Assembly: GCA_022453515.1 (NCBI GenBank)
Contig: JAJNNY010000003.1
Coordinates: 806,001-870,000, forward strand
Direction: 5' to 3'
Length of the DNA: 64,000 nucleotides
DNA from: Astrocystis sublimbata
Taxonomy: Eukaryota; Ascomycota; Sordariomycetes; Xylariales; Xylariaceae
The notes beneath the pieces are model-generated. The model was given only the letters and a program-made list of their open reading frames with translations, had not been told where the DNA came from and did no database searches. The position numbers were made by a program, and so were the translations under genes. Positions 47,035 to 57,430 of this stretch are shown one piece after another; position 1 is the first letter of the stretch, and each line of letters starts with the position of its first letter.

Positions 47035-47097
47035 GACCCTCGGACGCAAGTGTATTACCACTTGACCATCTTGGGGGATTCATCGCGCACGCCAGTT
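47015..47097 (-). repeat. Second tRNA-like fragment, sharing a 20-mer in inverse orientation
   Basis: The minus strand reads an A-box-like TGGTCAAGTGG (47058-47068) and a short T run (about 47023-47028). Bases 47077-47096 on the plus strand are identical over 20 bases to the minus strand of 46002-46021 in the other module. Both are also preceded by CCCTCGG on that same strand sense. It is best read as a rearranged or truncated member of the same tRNA-related repeat. Confidence 0.45.
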
Positions 47098-48040
47098 AAC
47101 CTACCCATACGTTGTCTGCATATATAAGCCTACTATCGAAAGCAAGCTGGAACTTTAAATTAGACAAACCAGGGATATGTCCCTGGTTTCTTGGTGCCGT
47201 CTAGAACATAGATGAGGAGTTGGGTAGATGGGATGTTTGTACAATATGATCTTCCGTCCAACTTGATCATATTCACTGGCCTACTGGTTCTTGGTACGAA
47301 TCCTCGCTACAATGCCCTCATTCAGCAAAAAGACCGTAGGTGGATAGGAGGGAACGTGTTACGAAGGACTGTCGTCCACAGGGAATAGAACTCCAGGGCT
47401 GTGTTTCCGATCTGGAGTGAAGTATCAAAGCAAAATCTAGCGAGTACCGGACACAGTCAACTGACCTGCCCGGTTGGTGCTGAGCTGCATTCCTCAAGAC
47501 TGGCCAGTCGGGGGAGAACAGGATAAGTGGGTTCCACACCTTGTTCAACCTAAAAGGTAACGCCTCAGGTCATAGTAGCAGCCCAGCGCACCATTCAAGA
47601 TCTCGTCAAAGTACGGTCCGAGGTCAAGAGCAAAGATGGTTGTCGCATCGAGTTGGGGTCGGGCGGTGGATATTTCCACAGAAATGAATGCAATCGTACT
47701 GTGAGGAAAGACTGGTTCCGGGGCAATTTCGCCGACACATTGAAGGAAACGTCCGCGATTGGCATTATCATTGGTGTTACAGGACCATGGCAAGTAACTT
47801 GAAGAATTATGGCGCATGGTTGTTTCCTTGCACCTCTGCTTGCCAATCGTATTGATGATGGCAAGATCTACCTACTCCATGGAGCCAGCCAAGTGCAATG
47901 TACGCCACTGCCTGGCATGCCCTCCAGATCAACAAGCGCACGGCATACTTCAGTCATAAGCAACACTCACACCACCATGGCTTCGCACGCTTGCGTTGAG
48001 ACAGCCTGCTCGCCCGTGAAACAGGAATAGTTTTGGTATA
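47098..48040. other. Intergenic region downstream of the Nop13-like gene
   Basis: Contains the doubtful minus-strand frame at 47318-47817 listed separately. Apart from that I see no gene. Confidence 0.4.
47318..47817 (-). other. Possible small gene or gene remnant, unrecognised
   Basis: A minus-strand frame from 47817 (MRHNSSSYLPWSCNT) can be joined through a 66-base GTACTT...TTAG intron to KVWNPLILFSPDWPVLRNAAQ. A further 54-base GTCAGT...CCAG intron would lead to an end at 47318. The pieces look protein-like (Trp, hydrophobic alternation) but I know no such family. Exon borders are guesses, and a chance arrangement is not excluded. Confidence 0.25.
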
Positions 48041-49243
48041 TTAATCGAAAGTAATCTTCTTTCCTTCAGATTTCTGAACTGCTCCAGTCTTATACGAGGC
48101 AACAGCTGCCTCGCCATATTTCGTGCCATCGCTTGCAGATTTAACAGACGTAGAGTTTCCATTCCTTTCTCCTCTTTCCCTTCTTTCTGGGTGGCTGCCA
48201 TCCTGCTGAGGTCTTGCCTTGCCATACCTCTTCTTGTATCGAAGTTGATCGTCTTCTGCTAGCTCAATCTTGAGCTCTCGGCCGTGAAGCCTGTTAACCC
48301 ACCACTTGCGCATCTGGAACTTCCTCGGTTCGCCGTCTTTCGTGTCGTCCGCGTCCCGAAAGTCATCTTCCGTCTCGATTTCCTCCTTAATTTTGACGAA
48401 TCCCTTCACGGCCCAGGCTGCGGCATCCGCCTCCTTAAATTTCACCCAACCAAAACCCTTACATTTCCCGCTGTCCTCGAAAGTAGCGATCTTGGCCCAC
48501 TCGATCTCCCCGCATTTGTCGAATTGTGCGCGCACGTCTTCCTCTGTCACCTGAAACGAGAGGTTTCCCACGTATATCTTTCGGCTTGCGTTGATCTGCT
48601 GCCGAGCGACAGTTGCGCCGGCTTCCGCGCCGTTTGTGGCACCACCCTCAGCGGCCGGGTCAGATGCTTCCTTCTGCGGTCGGCCCTCAAAAGATGTGGC
48701 ATTCTTGATGAGGACTTTTCGGCCTTCCAGTTCCGTCTCGGTGAGCGCCGCAGCAGCGATAGCCGCGGCTTCGCCATCGAAATCGACGTATGCGAAGCCC
48801 TTGTTTTGCGGCTTTTGCGACCCGTCCCCGCCCTGCTGCCTTGCTTGCTTATTCCGTTCTTTGTTGGTAGGCAGGTTGACTCTTGTGATGTTCTCTTCCT
48901 TTATCGTGCCCCCGGAGCAGTCCACCAACCACTTGAAGAGCTCTACCCGAGTCAAGGTGAAGGGGAGGTTTCCTATCCAAATTCCATGTTCTGATCGTTT
49001 CTTTTCCTTTGTGTCTTTCTTCGTAGGTACCGCAAGCCCATCGTCGACCTCATCGTCACTTCCGGGCTTGATGGGTAAAGGTTTTCCCTTTTTAAGCAGA
49101 CGTTTCGATTTTTTGGAGGGTGGTTCGGGAAGGTTGAGGTCGACCTCGATCTCGTCTAGTTGTGTCTTGCGCTTTTTGGGGTTGGAGGGGAGGTCGGCCG
49201 GCGACGCCGGCGACACTGGTTGCTCCGTGTCGAAGGTCGCCAT
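48041..49243 (-). CDS. NOP13: Nop13-like nucleolar protein with two RRM domains
   Basis: Intronless, 400 residues, close to the length of yeast Nop13 (403). The basic N-terminus has NLS-like stretches (NPKKRKTQ, PPSKKSKRLLKKGK). RRM1 covers about 86-180 with RNP2 IWIGNLPF and RNP1 KGFAYVDF. RRM2 covers about 222-320 with RNP2 IYVGNLSF and RNP1 KGFGWVKF, carrying a long acidic insertion between beta3 and beta4. The Lys/Arg-rich C-terminus is disordered. Nop13 associates with pre-ribosomal particles in the nucleolus. The family call is strong; orthology is inferred from length and layout. Confidence 0.9.
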   Translation of the reverse strand: MATFDTEQPVSPASPADLPSNPKKRKTQLDEIEVDLNLPEPPSKKSKRLLKKGKPLPIKPGSDDEVDDGLAVPTKKDTKEKKRSEHGIWIGNLPFTLTRVELFKWLVDCSGGTIKEENITRVNLPTNKERNKQARQQGGDGSQKPQNKGFAYVDFDGEAAAIAAAALTETELEGRKVLIKNATSFEGRPQKEASDPAAEGGATNGAEAGATVARQQINASRKIYVGNLSFQVTEEDVRAQFDKCGEIEWAKIATFEDSGKCKGFGWVKFKEADAAAWAVKGFVKIKEEIETEDDFRDADDTKDGEPRKFQMRKWWVNRLHGRELKIELAEDDQLRYKKRYGKARPQQDGSHPERRERGERNGNSTSVKSASDGTKYGEAAVASYKTGAVQKSEGKKITFD

Positions 49244-50038
49244 AATGGGTAGCGAAATGCGATCCTGTATTCAGTAAGCCAAGTTCAAAATAGAAATAAT
49301 CAAGCTCAGCTCGCCATCGCAACAATTTGGTGGTGGATTGGTTTCGTCGCAGTGGAATGCTGATGGTTTGACGCCGAGAACACAGGGATTCCTCAATACT
49401 AGAAATTTTTCTGGGTCCGATAAGATAGCGATGCATATTTATGCAGTTATCAAGACATGCACAATTCGGGGCAGGTCTGCCAGCGCCTCCCGGTGGCCGG
49501 AGCTCCAGATCCACAGGACATTCATTCACAGGTTACCCGGCCTTCAAGGTGTGGCTAGCCAGAGGAGAATCATTTCTGCTACCTAGATACCAAAACACTC
49601 ATATTTCCTACAATAAAGCTCCTCGTCGTAAGTTCTGGTTGTCCGAACTACCTACTGCCTACCCTTACATGGCCTTGACCGCTTCAAAGTGAGCATATGA
49701 TTCAATCAACTCAACTGACTGCGGCTAAGCATTGGTCGAGTTGTAGCCATCACGCGTAAAGTTTCTGCCGCTCTTTAAGAGGTAACTTAGAGATTCAAGC
49801 TTGAAAAAGTCATACTTCAGACAGCTTTGGTAAATTCCGCAATCAAATCAAATATGTCATCCGGTCATACACCAGCTAGCTTTCAGGCTGCACTCTTCTT
49901 GGCTTTAACGTAAACCCACGACAGAGCGAAATACCCTTATTCAGAGAGTTGGGGATAGCCAATTTCGAATTGTAGGCTTAGAATGTAGGTTATTGTTAGA
50001 TTCCCGGTGGTTTGTACCACAAGCTATCATGGAAGCGC
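49244..50038. other. Intergenic region
   Basis: Promoter of the Nop13-like gene and 3' flank of the P-loop kinase gene. No gene recognised. Confidence 0.5.
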
Positions 50039-50968
50039 TCATTCATGCTTCCACTTCTCATCGTCCCGACTAACAACGACCTCGTGCACATGAGTCCGGT
50101 TCTCCACAACCTGCCGTCCATTGACCAGATCGTTCTCATCCGCCCTCTTCCCAGCCTCTTCCTCGTCGCTCGCAATGCCCGCCTTCACATGGCGCGCCAC
50201 CAGCCTGCGTCTGGCGACCTCGAAATCCACATCCACGAACCAGCGTTCGTCCATGAGCGCCGCGGCCTCGCGCCAGGGGTCCTTTTCCAGGACCACGTAG
50301 TTGCCCTCAAAGACGATGATGCGGTTCCCCGGATCTATGACGATGTCGTCGTTCTTCGGATCCTTGACCGCGTGGTCGAAGGAGGGCGCCAAGATCTTGC
50401 CCGACGATGCCGTGAGGGGCTCGCGCAGCGCTTTCACGAGCGTCAGGAACGCCGCCCCGTCAAAGGTGAACTCGGCGCCGCGCCGCGCGTGCGCCCTGGT
50501 CGGGTCGGGCAGCGCCGACAGCTGTGCTCGTGTGAGGTGGTAGCCGTCCATCGGCACGAAGGCCGCGATAGGAACTCCGTCTTTCGCCCCGGGACTCAGG
50601 TCTGCGTGCCGCGCATTCAGGGCTTGTGTCACCATCTGCGAGAGGGTCGTCTTCCCTGTCTTGTGTGTTGGTGCCCGATACTCGTAGAGAGTGGTGTACA
50701 TATATATAGATGGAACTGAATTAATCATATACCTGAGCCGGGGATACCGCCGATTGCGATCACTTTACCCAATGTTAGTAAGAGTTCGACATTATAGTAG
50801 TTCGTAGGCTGTAGCTATAGCACCTTCTGCCGTCTGACTGAGATGATGTGTTTCGCCCTTCTTTAGTAAATGATTCTACGAAATGAACTCACTGAATCGC
50901 CGGTCTGCTGGTGTTTCTTGGAACCTTGCCCATGCTTTGTCAACCAGGCGAGTGACTTGCTCGTCCAT
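50039..50968 (-). CDS. P-loop kinase of the uridine kinase/phosphoribulokinase-like group (YFH7-like)
   Basis: Three exons, complement(join(50039..50655,50733..50762,50893..50968)), 240 residues. The middle exon is only 30 bases and encodes most of the Walker A motif, IAIGGIPGSG, completed as KTT by exon 3 (K37). All three junctions are GT-AG, phase 1. Further family motifs: FVPMDGYHLT (substrate side, DGYH), APSFDHAVKDP, IVFEGNYVVL (Walker B region), and an Arg-rich lid (EVARRRLVARHVKAG). This set is typical of the YFH7/FrcK/PanK-like kinases. Yeast Yfh7 is an ATP-binding protein of unsettled substrate. The micro-exon means automated callers could easily lose the P-loop. Confidence 0.87.
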
Positions 50969-51454
50969 GATAGTCGATGGGCCTCAAACCGCGAAATACC
51001 CAAATCGAGATGAAATAATTGGCTTTCAAAATACGAGGATATCAGGATCGATTCAACGGGGCTCGTTGACCTAGCACGACGAGATATCGATGGTAATCAG
51101 GTAGTGAGTTTATGGATAGTAGTAAGGTGCACCTACCTAGCTGAATGAAGCTCTGGTCAACAAACGGGATGCCCCTCCATAACTGGACCCCACCACTCAC
51201 TTCTAGCTTCTGCACACGCACGATGATGTACATACTTCTCACGCCCTTTTTTGTCCACGCTCTCAACGTCATATCGATACATATCGCCCACGGGCCCTAA
51301 GACTGTCTGTCACCCTACCAGACTATATTTCCAACAATCAATCCGAAATTCCAGGTAGCCTGGAGCGGCACGCCTTGGCACAGCAACCATTCGCATAAGA
51401 TTGCATATCGAGGACTTAGACAGGAGAGAAATCATCACAGAGCTCTTTTTAAAT
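50969..51454. other. Divergent promoter region
   Basis: Upstream regions of the P-loop kinase (-) and of the small conserved gene (+). TACCTA motif at about 51131-51140. No gene. Confidence 0.5.
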
Positions 51455-52120
51455 ATGAGTGGTGACGACGATCTTGACGCCGGACTTTTGGGCATCGCAC
51501 TCTCTGATTCCGATGGAGAACCCGGCAACGAAGCGACCGCGACTAAGAAGCCGTCGAGAGAGGCGCGCACTGGACAATCGGAGGCAGAATTCCAGGAGGT
51601 GAAACGGACATACCATGTTAAAGTCGAGAACGGGGAGGTATGTATCTGCTACTATTACAATTTCATCAACTAGTTTATGTACTTGGCTGTTTTTTTTTGT
51701 CATGTTAAACCTCTGCTACGATGTGCTCGACCACGGTGTGGCCGGCTTGGAATTCAATGTACGTATTCCGGCCCTCGGCGCTTCTGAGTGTCCGGACGGA
51801 CGGTGGTGTGGTGGTGCCCCTCGCAACATGCATGACACGAACTGCTGCTATCTTGTGGCTCGCTCGTTCATTAACACGCTTGAGAACAGATATGGAAGTC
51901 AGTGCAACTACCATTGGGCCCACAGGTTTCCAAGCTTGATGCACAAGCCGTGCTTCATGCCGTAGAGGAGCTATACTTCTTCCATCGGTTTTCGGAGGGG
52001 GCTCGGTTCGCCAGATCTGTAATGGACGAAGGTGGCGGTGACAAGCTGGATAAGGATACTCTCGAGACACTACGCTACTACGAACAGAAATGCAGGGATA
52101 AGATGAACAAGAAAAGCTAG
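51455..52120 (+). CDS. Small conserved fungal protein, 137 residues, function unknown
   Basis: Two exons, join(51455..51637,51890..52120). The intron is 252 bases, long for this window, GTATGT...ACAG, phase 0, joining VENGE to IWKSVQLPL. The N-terminus is acidic and starts MSGDDDLDAGLLGIALSDSD. The second half is helical (KLDAQAVLHAVEELYFFHRF, SEGARFARSV, LRYYEQKCRDKM), with the look of one TPR-like helical pair. I know similar short fungal proteins with a DAGLLAIA-like start and an AVLHAVEELYFF segment but no function for them. No signal or membrane segment. Confidence 0.8.
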
Positions 52121-52508
52121 ATATGATGTCACAAGAGTTGATCACATTTCACTCGCAGTCCAGTTTGCTTAGCAGGGTATGAGATGAGAAGAGTTAAGTA
52201 TTACTTAAAACCATGCAGGCGCATACTGTCTATCCCTCTATCAGTTCTATGACCAGCCCTAGGTCTGACGTGGAAACCCAGAGCGGGGATCTAATGTTCT
52301 ATCAAGCCAATTTTTCTGAATGTGCCGGAACGCCTTGCTTTTTGTTTTGCTGCCACCGGCCCCGTAGTCCTGCCGCCCGTTGAACTCCCGAAAAAATGCA
52401 GCAGTCGTTATATAGAAGGTTCATGGAAAATCATGTCGTGAATGGGTGATTGACTGGATCATGTCTGTATCATGAAGGCGTCGATCATGCAGAGGGTGGT
52501 TGCTTCCG
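52121..52508. other. Convergent 3' region
   Basis: 3' flanks of the small conserved gene (+) and the PRELI gene (-). No gene. Confidence 0.5.
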
Positions 52509-53081
52509 TCATGCCAGCATCTTTTGGTTGCGGAGCTGCTCCTTTTCGCGCTCCTCGGCGAAGACACGCCGGCTCATCTCAAGCACACATTCGAAGCCTT
52601 CTTTGCCCTTCAATGCGTTTTCTCTGAAGCGGGTGACGAGGGATTCTTCGATGCTGTTCTTTATTCTCTGCCAACCGCCGCACAATGCTGTTATTCTCGC
52701 AGATTGTTCGAATGTGGTCTGGTGGGCGCCGAGAGGGCGGTAGACAACCGTCTCTTGTACTCTAACCAGGTTGGCGAATGTGATATTTTGCGAAACCATG
52801 GTGACTGTCTTGTCTGCCGGGTTGACGTAGGAAACCTCAAGGACCTGACTGGCATCGGTGCAGCCTATGACGGTCTTGAGCCAATCGGGCACGGGTTGCT
52901 TGCAGCCGATCAGACGTTCAGTCCGCAGAATGCCCGTTTGCGGATCAACTTCGCGGGCCAAGGTGTCGACGGAAACGACGTGAGTCGACTTGTTGTTCCA
53001 CGGGCTGTACTTCTGCCAGTTGGCAGCCGAAACCTCCTCCCAGGAGTAGTCGAAGGAGCACGTGTTCGAGAAGACCTTCAT
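52509..53081 (-). CDS. UPS2: PRELI/MSF1-domain mitochondrial lipid transfer protein, Ups2-like
   Basis: Intronless, 190 residues, a single PRELI domain (about 1-172). The start MKVFSNTCSFDYSWEEVSAA, the STHVVSVDTLAREVD segment and the RTERLIGCKQPVP strand match the Ups2/Ups3 (SLMO) branch better than Ups1. Ups2 moves phosphatidylserine across the mitochondrial intermembrane space with Mdm35. No cleavable presequence, as expected for Mdm35-dependent import. The Ups2-versus-Ups3 split cannot be decided from sequence alone. A helical, Glu/Arg-rich tail ends the protein. Confidence 0.9.
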   Translation of the reverse strand: MKVFSNTCSFDYSWEEVSAANWQKYSPWNNKSTHVVSVDTLAREVDPQTGILRTERLIGCKQPVPDWLKTVIGCTDASQVLEVSYVNPADKTVTMVSQNITFANLVRVQETVVYRPLGAHQTTFEQSARITALCGGWQRIKNSIEESLVTRFRENALKGKEGFECVLEMSRRVFAEEREKEQLRNQKMLA

Positions 53082-54971
53082 TGTACCGGTTCGAGCGGGG
53101 CGCTGTACGATCGGCTAAGGGGTATTGTTGTCGTTTTAACAGACGATGCGATGCTGCGCAAAAATGATACCGTCGAGGATGTTGTTGCGGCGAAATAACT
53201 CGCAGTCGTGTAGCGGGCGGATATCCGGGTCACGCGACGTTGGCCGAAATGACTCGTAGGGGGCCAAATGAAGGATGACCGAAGGATGAGGTCGCTTGAT
53301 CAATCCAAAGCAAAGGAAAGCAAGTTTTATTTATCAAAGAGTTTTTGGTCGCTGGGCTGAATACACGAAGTTGACCAGGTTGAACTAGGCCGGGATGGTG
53401 AGGAGGAAGGGAAAAGTAGGTGAGCTGGGCTGCATGCGTTTTTAATGGAGGCTTGCCCACTGGAGCGGCCAAAAAATTTCATGCACATGCCGCAAAGGCG
53501 CCCAGAGCAGAAAGAACCCAGGTGCCAGACCCCCATGCCCCAGACACCCACAGTAGCTGGGAGCCAGTGATCGTCCAGCTTCCTAGTGGACTTAGGGTGC
53601 ATTCTTCACCCGCCCCCAGCGCATTCTGGCCAGCGCCGACCGCCCGACAGATACCTAGACTGGAAATCCCGCCACTTGATTGGTTGAACTCAGAAACTGA
53701 AGCCCCATAAGGTGACACTAAACCTGATATGGTGTCTTATCAGATAATGCACCGGAAGCGGCTCCAGTTACGCTTGGCTTTGATTGGCCGGATGGTATTC
53801 TTCCAAAGACCGAGTGTTTCCCAAGCTTCATCCGATGCATCCCAGGCGTACCTCTAACCTACATAGACTGCTTCAACAACCTTATGTTGTTTAGATACCT
53901 CGATAGCTAGGTAATAGAGGTAGACCGTCTTTGTGGGTCTTTGTATGTAGAAGATGACTGTGACAATCTCGGTCACAGTAAGGGGAGGGGCACCCAGTCG
54001 GGACAAGTCTATGGATACATACTTACCTCCTACAGTAGGCACCTTCGGCGCCCCCCACAGAGCCAGTGCGGAGAACCGGATCTCCCTAGGTACCTCTAAG
54101 TCGGCGGAGTCGGCTTCTGAGTGGCTCGAGTGGCACGCGACAGTCGCTGCCCGCTACAGCAAAATGCACAAGGGTCCAGTGGATTAGATCGCCCCCACTG
54201 AATCGCAATCGAGACACAGCTATTGGCCCGATGCATGCTCCACCCGTTCTTGGAGGGAATGGGCTCGAATGGTATTGGCCAATCTCCATCTTCTTCCACG
54301 TCAGTTGTGCCATACCGAATCATATCGAACATGCCCGTACCCACACGCTTCCTCGGCTCCCTTCCTCGCCTTCTACTGTATGAAGCCATGACCGCACGAG
54401 ACGACAGATCAGCGGGCAATGACCTAGCCAACTCGCCAACAACTGGCCTGCCCTCGCCTGCCCTACTATCTCGACTATCACTTCGGGGCCATACATGCAT
54501 ACGATCTATCTACATAGTAGCACGTTAGTACATGCAAGTATTGATAAACCCCTTGAGTCTAGGTCGCGAGCCATTGACGAGATCGGCTCCCAGTCGTACC
54601 TTGATCTTAGCCAACATGCATCTCTCGGTGTGAAGTTCTTCTGATGACTGATATTTAGATTGCTGTGACGCTTCTGTCCCATGATACTTTCGAGTTGATG
54701 ATGGTTTGATTCTACCAAAATCCTACTCAGTGTATTCGAGACATCTATATTGGCGAATCGATGACCCGAGCTCCCCTGGACAACTGTGTGATGGAATCAT
54801 GTCTGGCGAGTCTGGGGTAGGTAGCCGGGCCCCCCGCGAGGCGAGGAATATATGACTAAAGCTACAAGTCAATATCAAAGTCGCACTGACTGTGCAATAA
54901 AACCATGTTTAACATTATAGGCAGACTGCTCGAGCGCTCACCCGTTGGTTGGAACGGTCATCCCTCTCTTT
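53082..54971. other. 1.9-kb intergenic region
   Basis: Promoter of the PRELI gene and 3' flank of the alcohol dehydrogenase gene. Several frames of 60-130 codons (53420-53710, 54096-54528) are Pro/Ser/Arg-rich without domain signatures. TACCTA-type motifs near 53853. No gene supported. Confidence 0.45.
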
Positions 54972-56312
54972 TCACTCCCCTGAACACAGCTCTAGAATCT
55001 CCAGAACCTGCTCCTTTTTCGTCAGCGGCAACGGATTTGCCTTGCAGCACCAATCCTCGAGGCTATTTTCCGCCAACTGCTCCCATCTGTCTCTCCCTAC
55101 CCCGACGTCCTTCAGGCTCTTCGGCATCCCTAGTTCATTGAAGACGGCCCTGAGTACATCACCAAGATCATTCTCTGACTTTGTCAAGCCATGTTTTTCA
55201 AGAACCTTGGCTATTAATTCCTCGGACCAGATGACCTCTAGGATTCCTCTTTGGGTATTGCTATTCACGCGCGCGTTGTACCTGCGAATATGTTACTTCA
55301 GTTGCCCACAATGATAGTTCTTTCAGAAAACCAACTTCAGGACGCTAGGCAGCAAGACACAAGACGTATGGCCGTGCCCAACACCTAGTGGACCTAGATT
55401 GTGCCCGATGCCGTGGGATGCCCCCGGCCAGATGCGATAAAATAGACAGATTGTGACGTCGTTGCACGCGACCTGCGACTCGAGGCGCGCATCAAGGTCT
55501 TCGGGATCTTGAGCGTAAAGGAGGAGCGACCTGATCATTTGCTTCAGGCTGCGCTCGGCCACTGCTGTGCCTTTGGGAGTCGCCCCAGGGGCACAAATAC
55601 ACTCTACGCAATGGTCGATAGCTCGTATTCCAGTGCTCCTCCAGACCCAGTCTGGGGTTGTCTGGCATAGTCCAGGGTCCAGTATAATCAATTTTGCGTA
55701 CATCCCAGGGTGTGTGAACTGCACCTTCATGTGATTGCGCGGGTTCGTGCAACCAGCATACTTGGTGTATTCACCCCCCGAGAGCGTTGTGGGTATGAAC
55801 ACCAGTGGGATGCTTGGCGCTCTACCGATACCATCGCTTGCTTCTTTCGAGATCTCTATGAAGGGCTCCGAGAGTTTGATCATGTCGTCCACGGTGTCAA
55901 CGCTGTTTTCTAGGGCATAGACGACGAGTTTTGCGCCGTCGGCCAAACTACCACCTCCGAGTGTTACAACACAGTCCGCTTTCTTGACTCTGATATCGTG
56001 CAGAATCTCAACGAGATCGTCATAAGGCGAGTGAGGCTTCACACCTATCCAAGTACCAGCGTGCTTCTCACCAAGCGTCTCTTCAAACCTAGTCAGGTAT
56101 TGTGTCTGTTCAGAAAGGCTCCTCGAAGCTATGATGTATACTCGGTGTGCGCTCAGAAAGCCGTCGACGTGTTTTTTGCAGGCCTTGTCGAAAGGCAAAC
56201 CGTAGGATACCTGTGTGGGGGGACGCTGGGCTGGCTCAAGATCTGGGTAAGACGAGCGTAAAACCTCGCCATCCGACCCTGGCTTGAAGTTCGCTGAATA
56301 CATATTGCTCAA
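54972..56312 (-). CDS. Iron-containing alcohol dehydrogenase family protein
   Basis: Two exons, complement(join(54972..55281,55336..56312)), 428 residues. The junction AA|GTTGGT...CGCAG|G rebuilds LLPSVLKYNARVN, which matches the conserved family segment. The donor GTTGGT is atypical. The Rossmann-like N-terminal domain has TLGGGSLADGAK at about 118-128 (nucleotide binding). Metal ligands are seen in GIRAIDHCVECICAP and the His cluster GASHGIGHNLGPLGVGHGHT. Length and layout fit the fungal Fe-ADH/maleylacetate reductase-like group. The substrate is unknown, and no aromatic-degradation partner is adjacent. Confidence 0.9.
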
Positions 56313-57430
56313 AAGTACCTAGATGTGTGTCTTTTGTGATGCTTTGTCGCAAAGAATCGCGGATGCTATCTTGAGGGAAACGGCCTTGTAAGCGTAATGG
56401 GCACCTCTCGTCTTTATACCACATCCGTTAGATCCGTCATATTGTGACGACACACTTAGAACCAGCTTTGCACATGTCAGTAAGGTAGGGTCGCATTCCG
56501 TATATTGAGCACCAACATTGCTTACGCTTATGGCTCTACTAATACGTGTGTGCCAGGTAGTCGCAAAGACTATCGGCTCGGTTTCGGCTTACTTTGAGCT
56601 GTTATGAGGGGATGGCCGTAACGCCACCGGTTCCGAGCTGCGCCGTGTCATCCTAGCAATCTAGCCGCTGTCGGTACCGGACTTTGTGAAGCGTACATTC
56701 TCAGCGAAACAAAATCTGAAGTAACATCGTCCTCGCTCTATGGCTGCCATTCAAGCTGAATATCTCAGCATTGTCAGCATATTTTCTGAAACTGCACGGT
56801 TCTGGTTTTTTCGTACTTGTCCGAGTTCTCTAGACTTGACGCACAAGCCTCGCTGATGATTTGCCCTGTAAGATCTATAATCGGTTTTTTCTTCTTTTTT
56901 TTTGGCAGATACTTCAACAGTGATCTGGGTCTGTTTTCTTCCAGCATGAAATACACTATATCGTTGTTATTGTGAGCGTTTAAGCACCACAACTTGCAAG
57001 ACACTATTAGGTACCTTGGTAATTATCAAATACAATGCACGAATTGTCCCTTATTACAATCAGACAATTGAACTTACAGTGTTAAATGATATTGAAGCTA
57101 CTGTCCAGGGGGGGATTTAAACTTTCAACTTACTTCCAAATCACTAGGGCTTTCTATGCACGGCTCTTAACGACTGCCGAACCGATATCTAACCCTGATG
57201 ACACGTTTTCGTTTCGGTCGTTATCACTTAAGAACCGACTTGCCTTGCCCAGATACACAAGCTTCCAGAGGCCACTCTTGCCTAACGAAGCAATAAATCG
57301 AACATCGGTATCTACTATTACCACCCTCGAGGTCAGCCCCTCTTACATTCATACTCAAGGGTTACGCTCACGAATTGTCACTTTGTTGATTGCTGACTAT
57401 TCCTTCTACCTAGACCAACAATCTTGCATC
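56313..57430. other. Divergent intergenic region
   Basis: Promoters of the Fe-ADH gene (-) and the next plus-strand gene. The plus-strand frame is open from 57086, but I take 57086-57430 as leader because its sequence is low in domain character. Nothing else seen. Confidence 0.45.
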
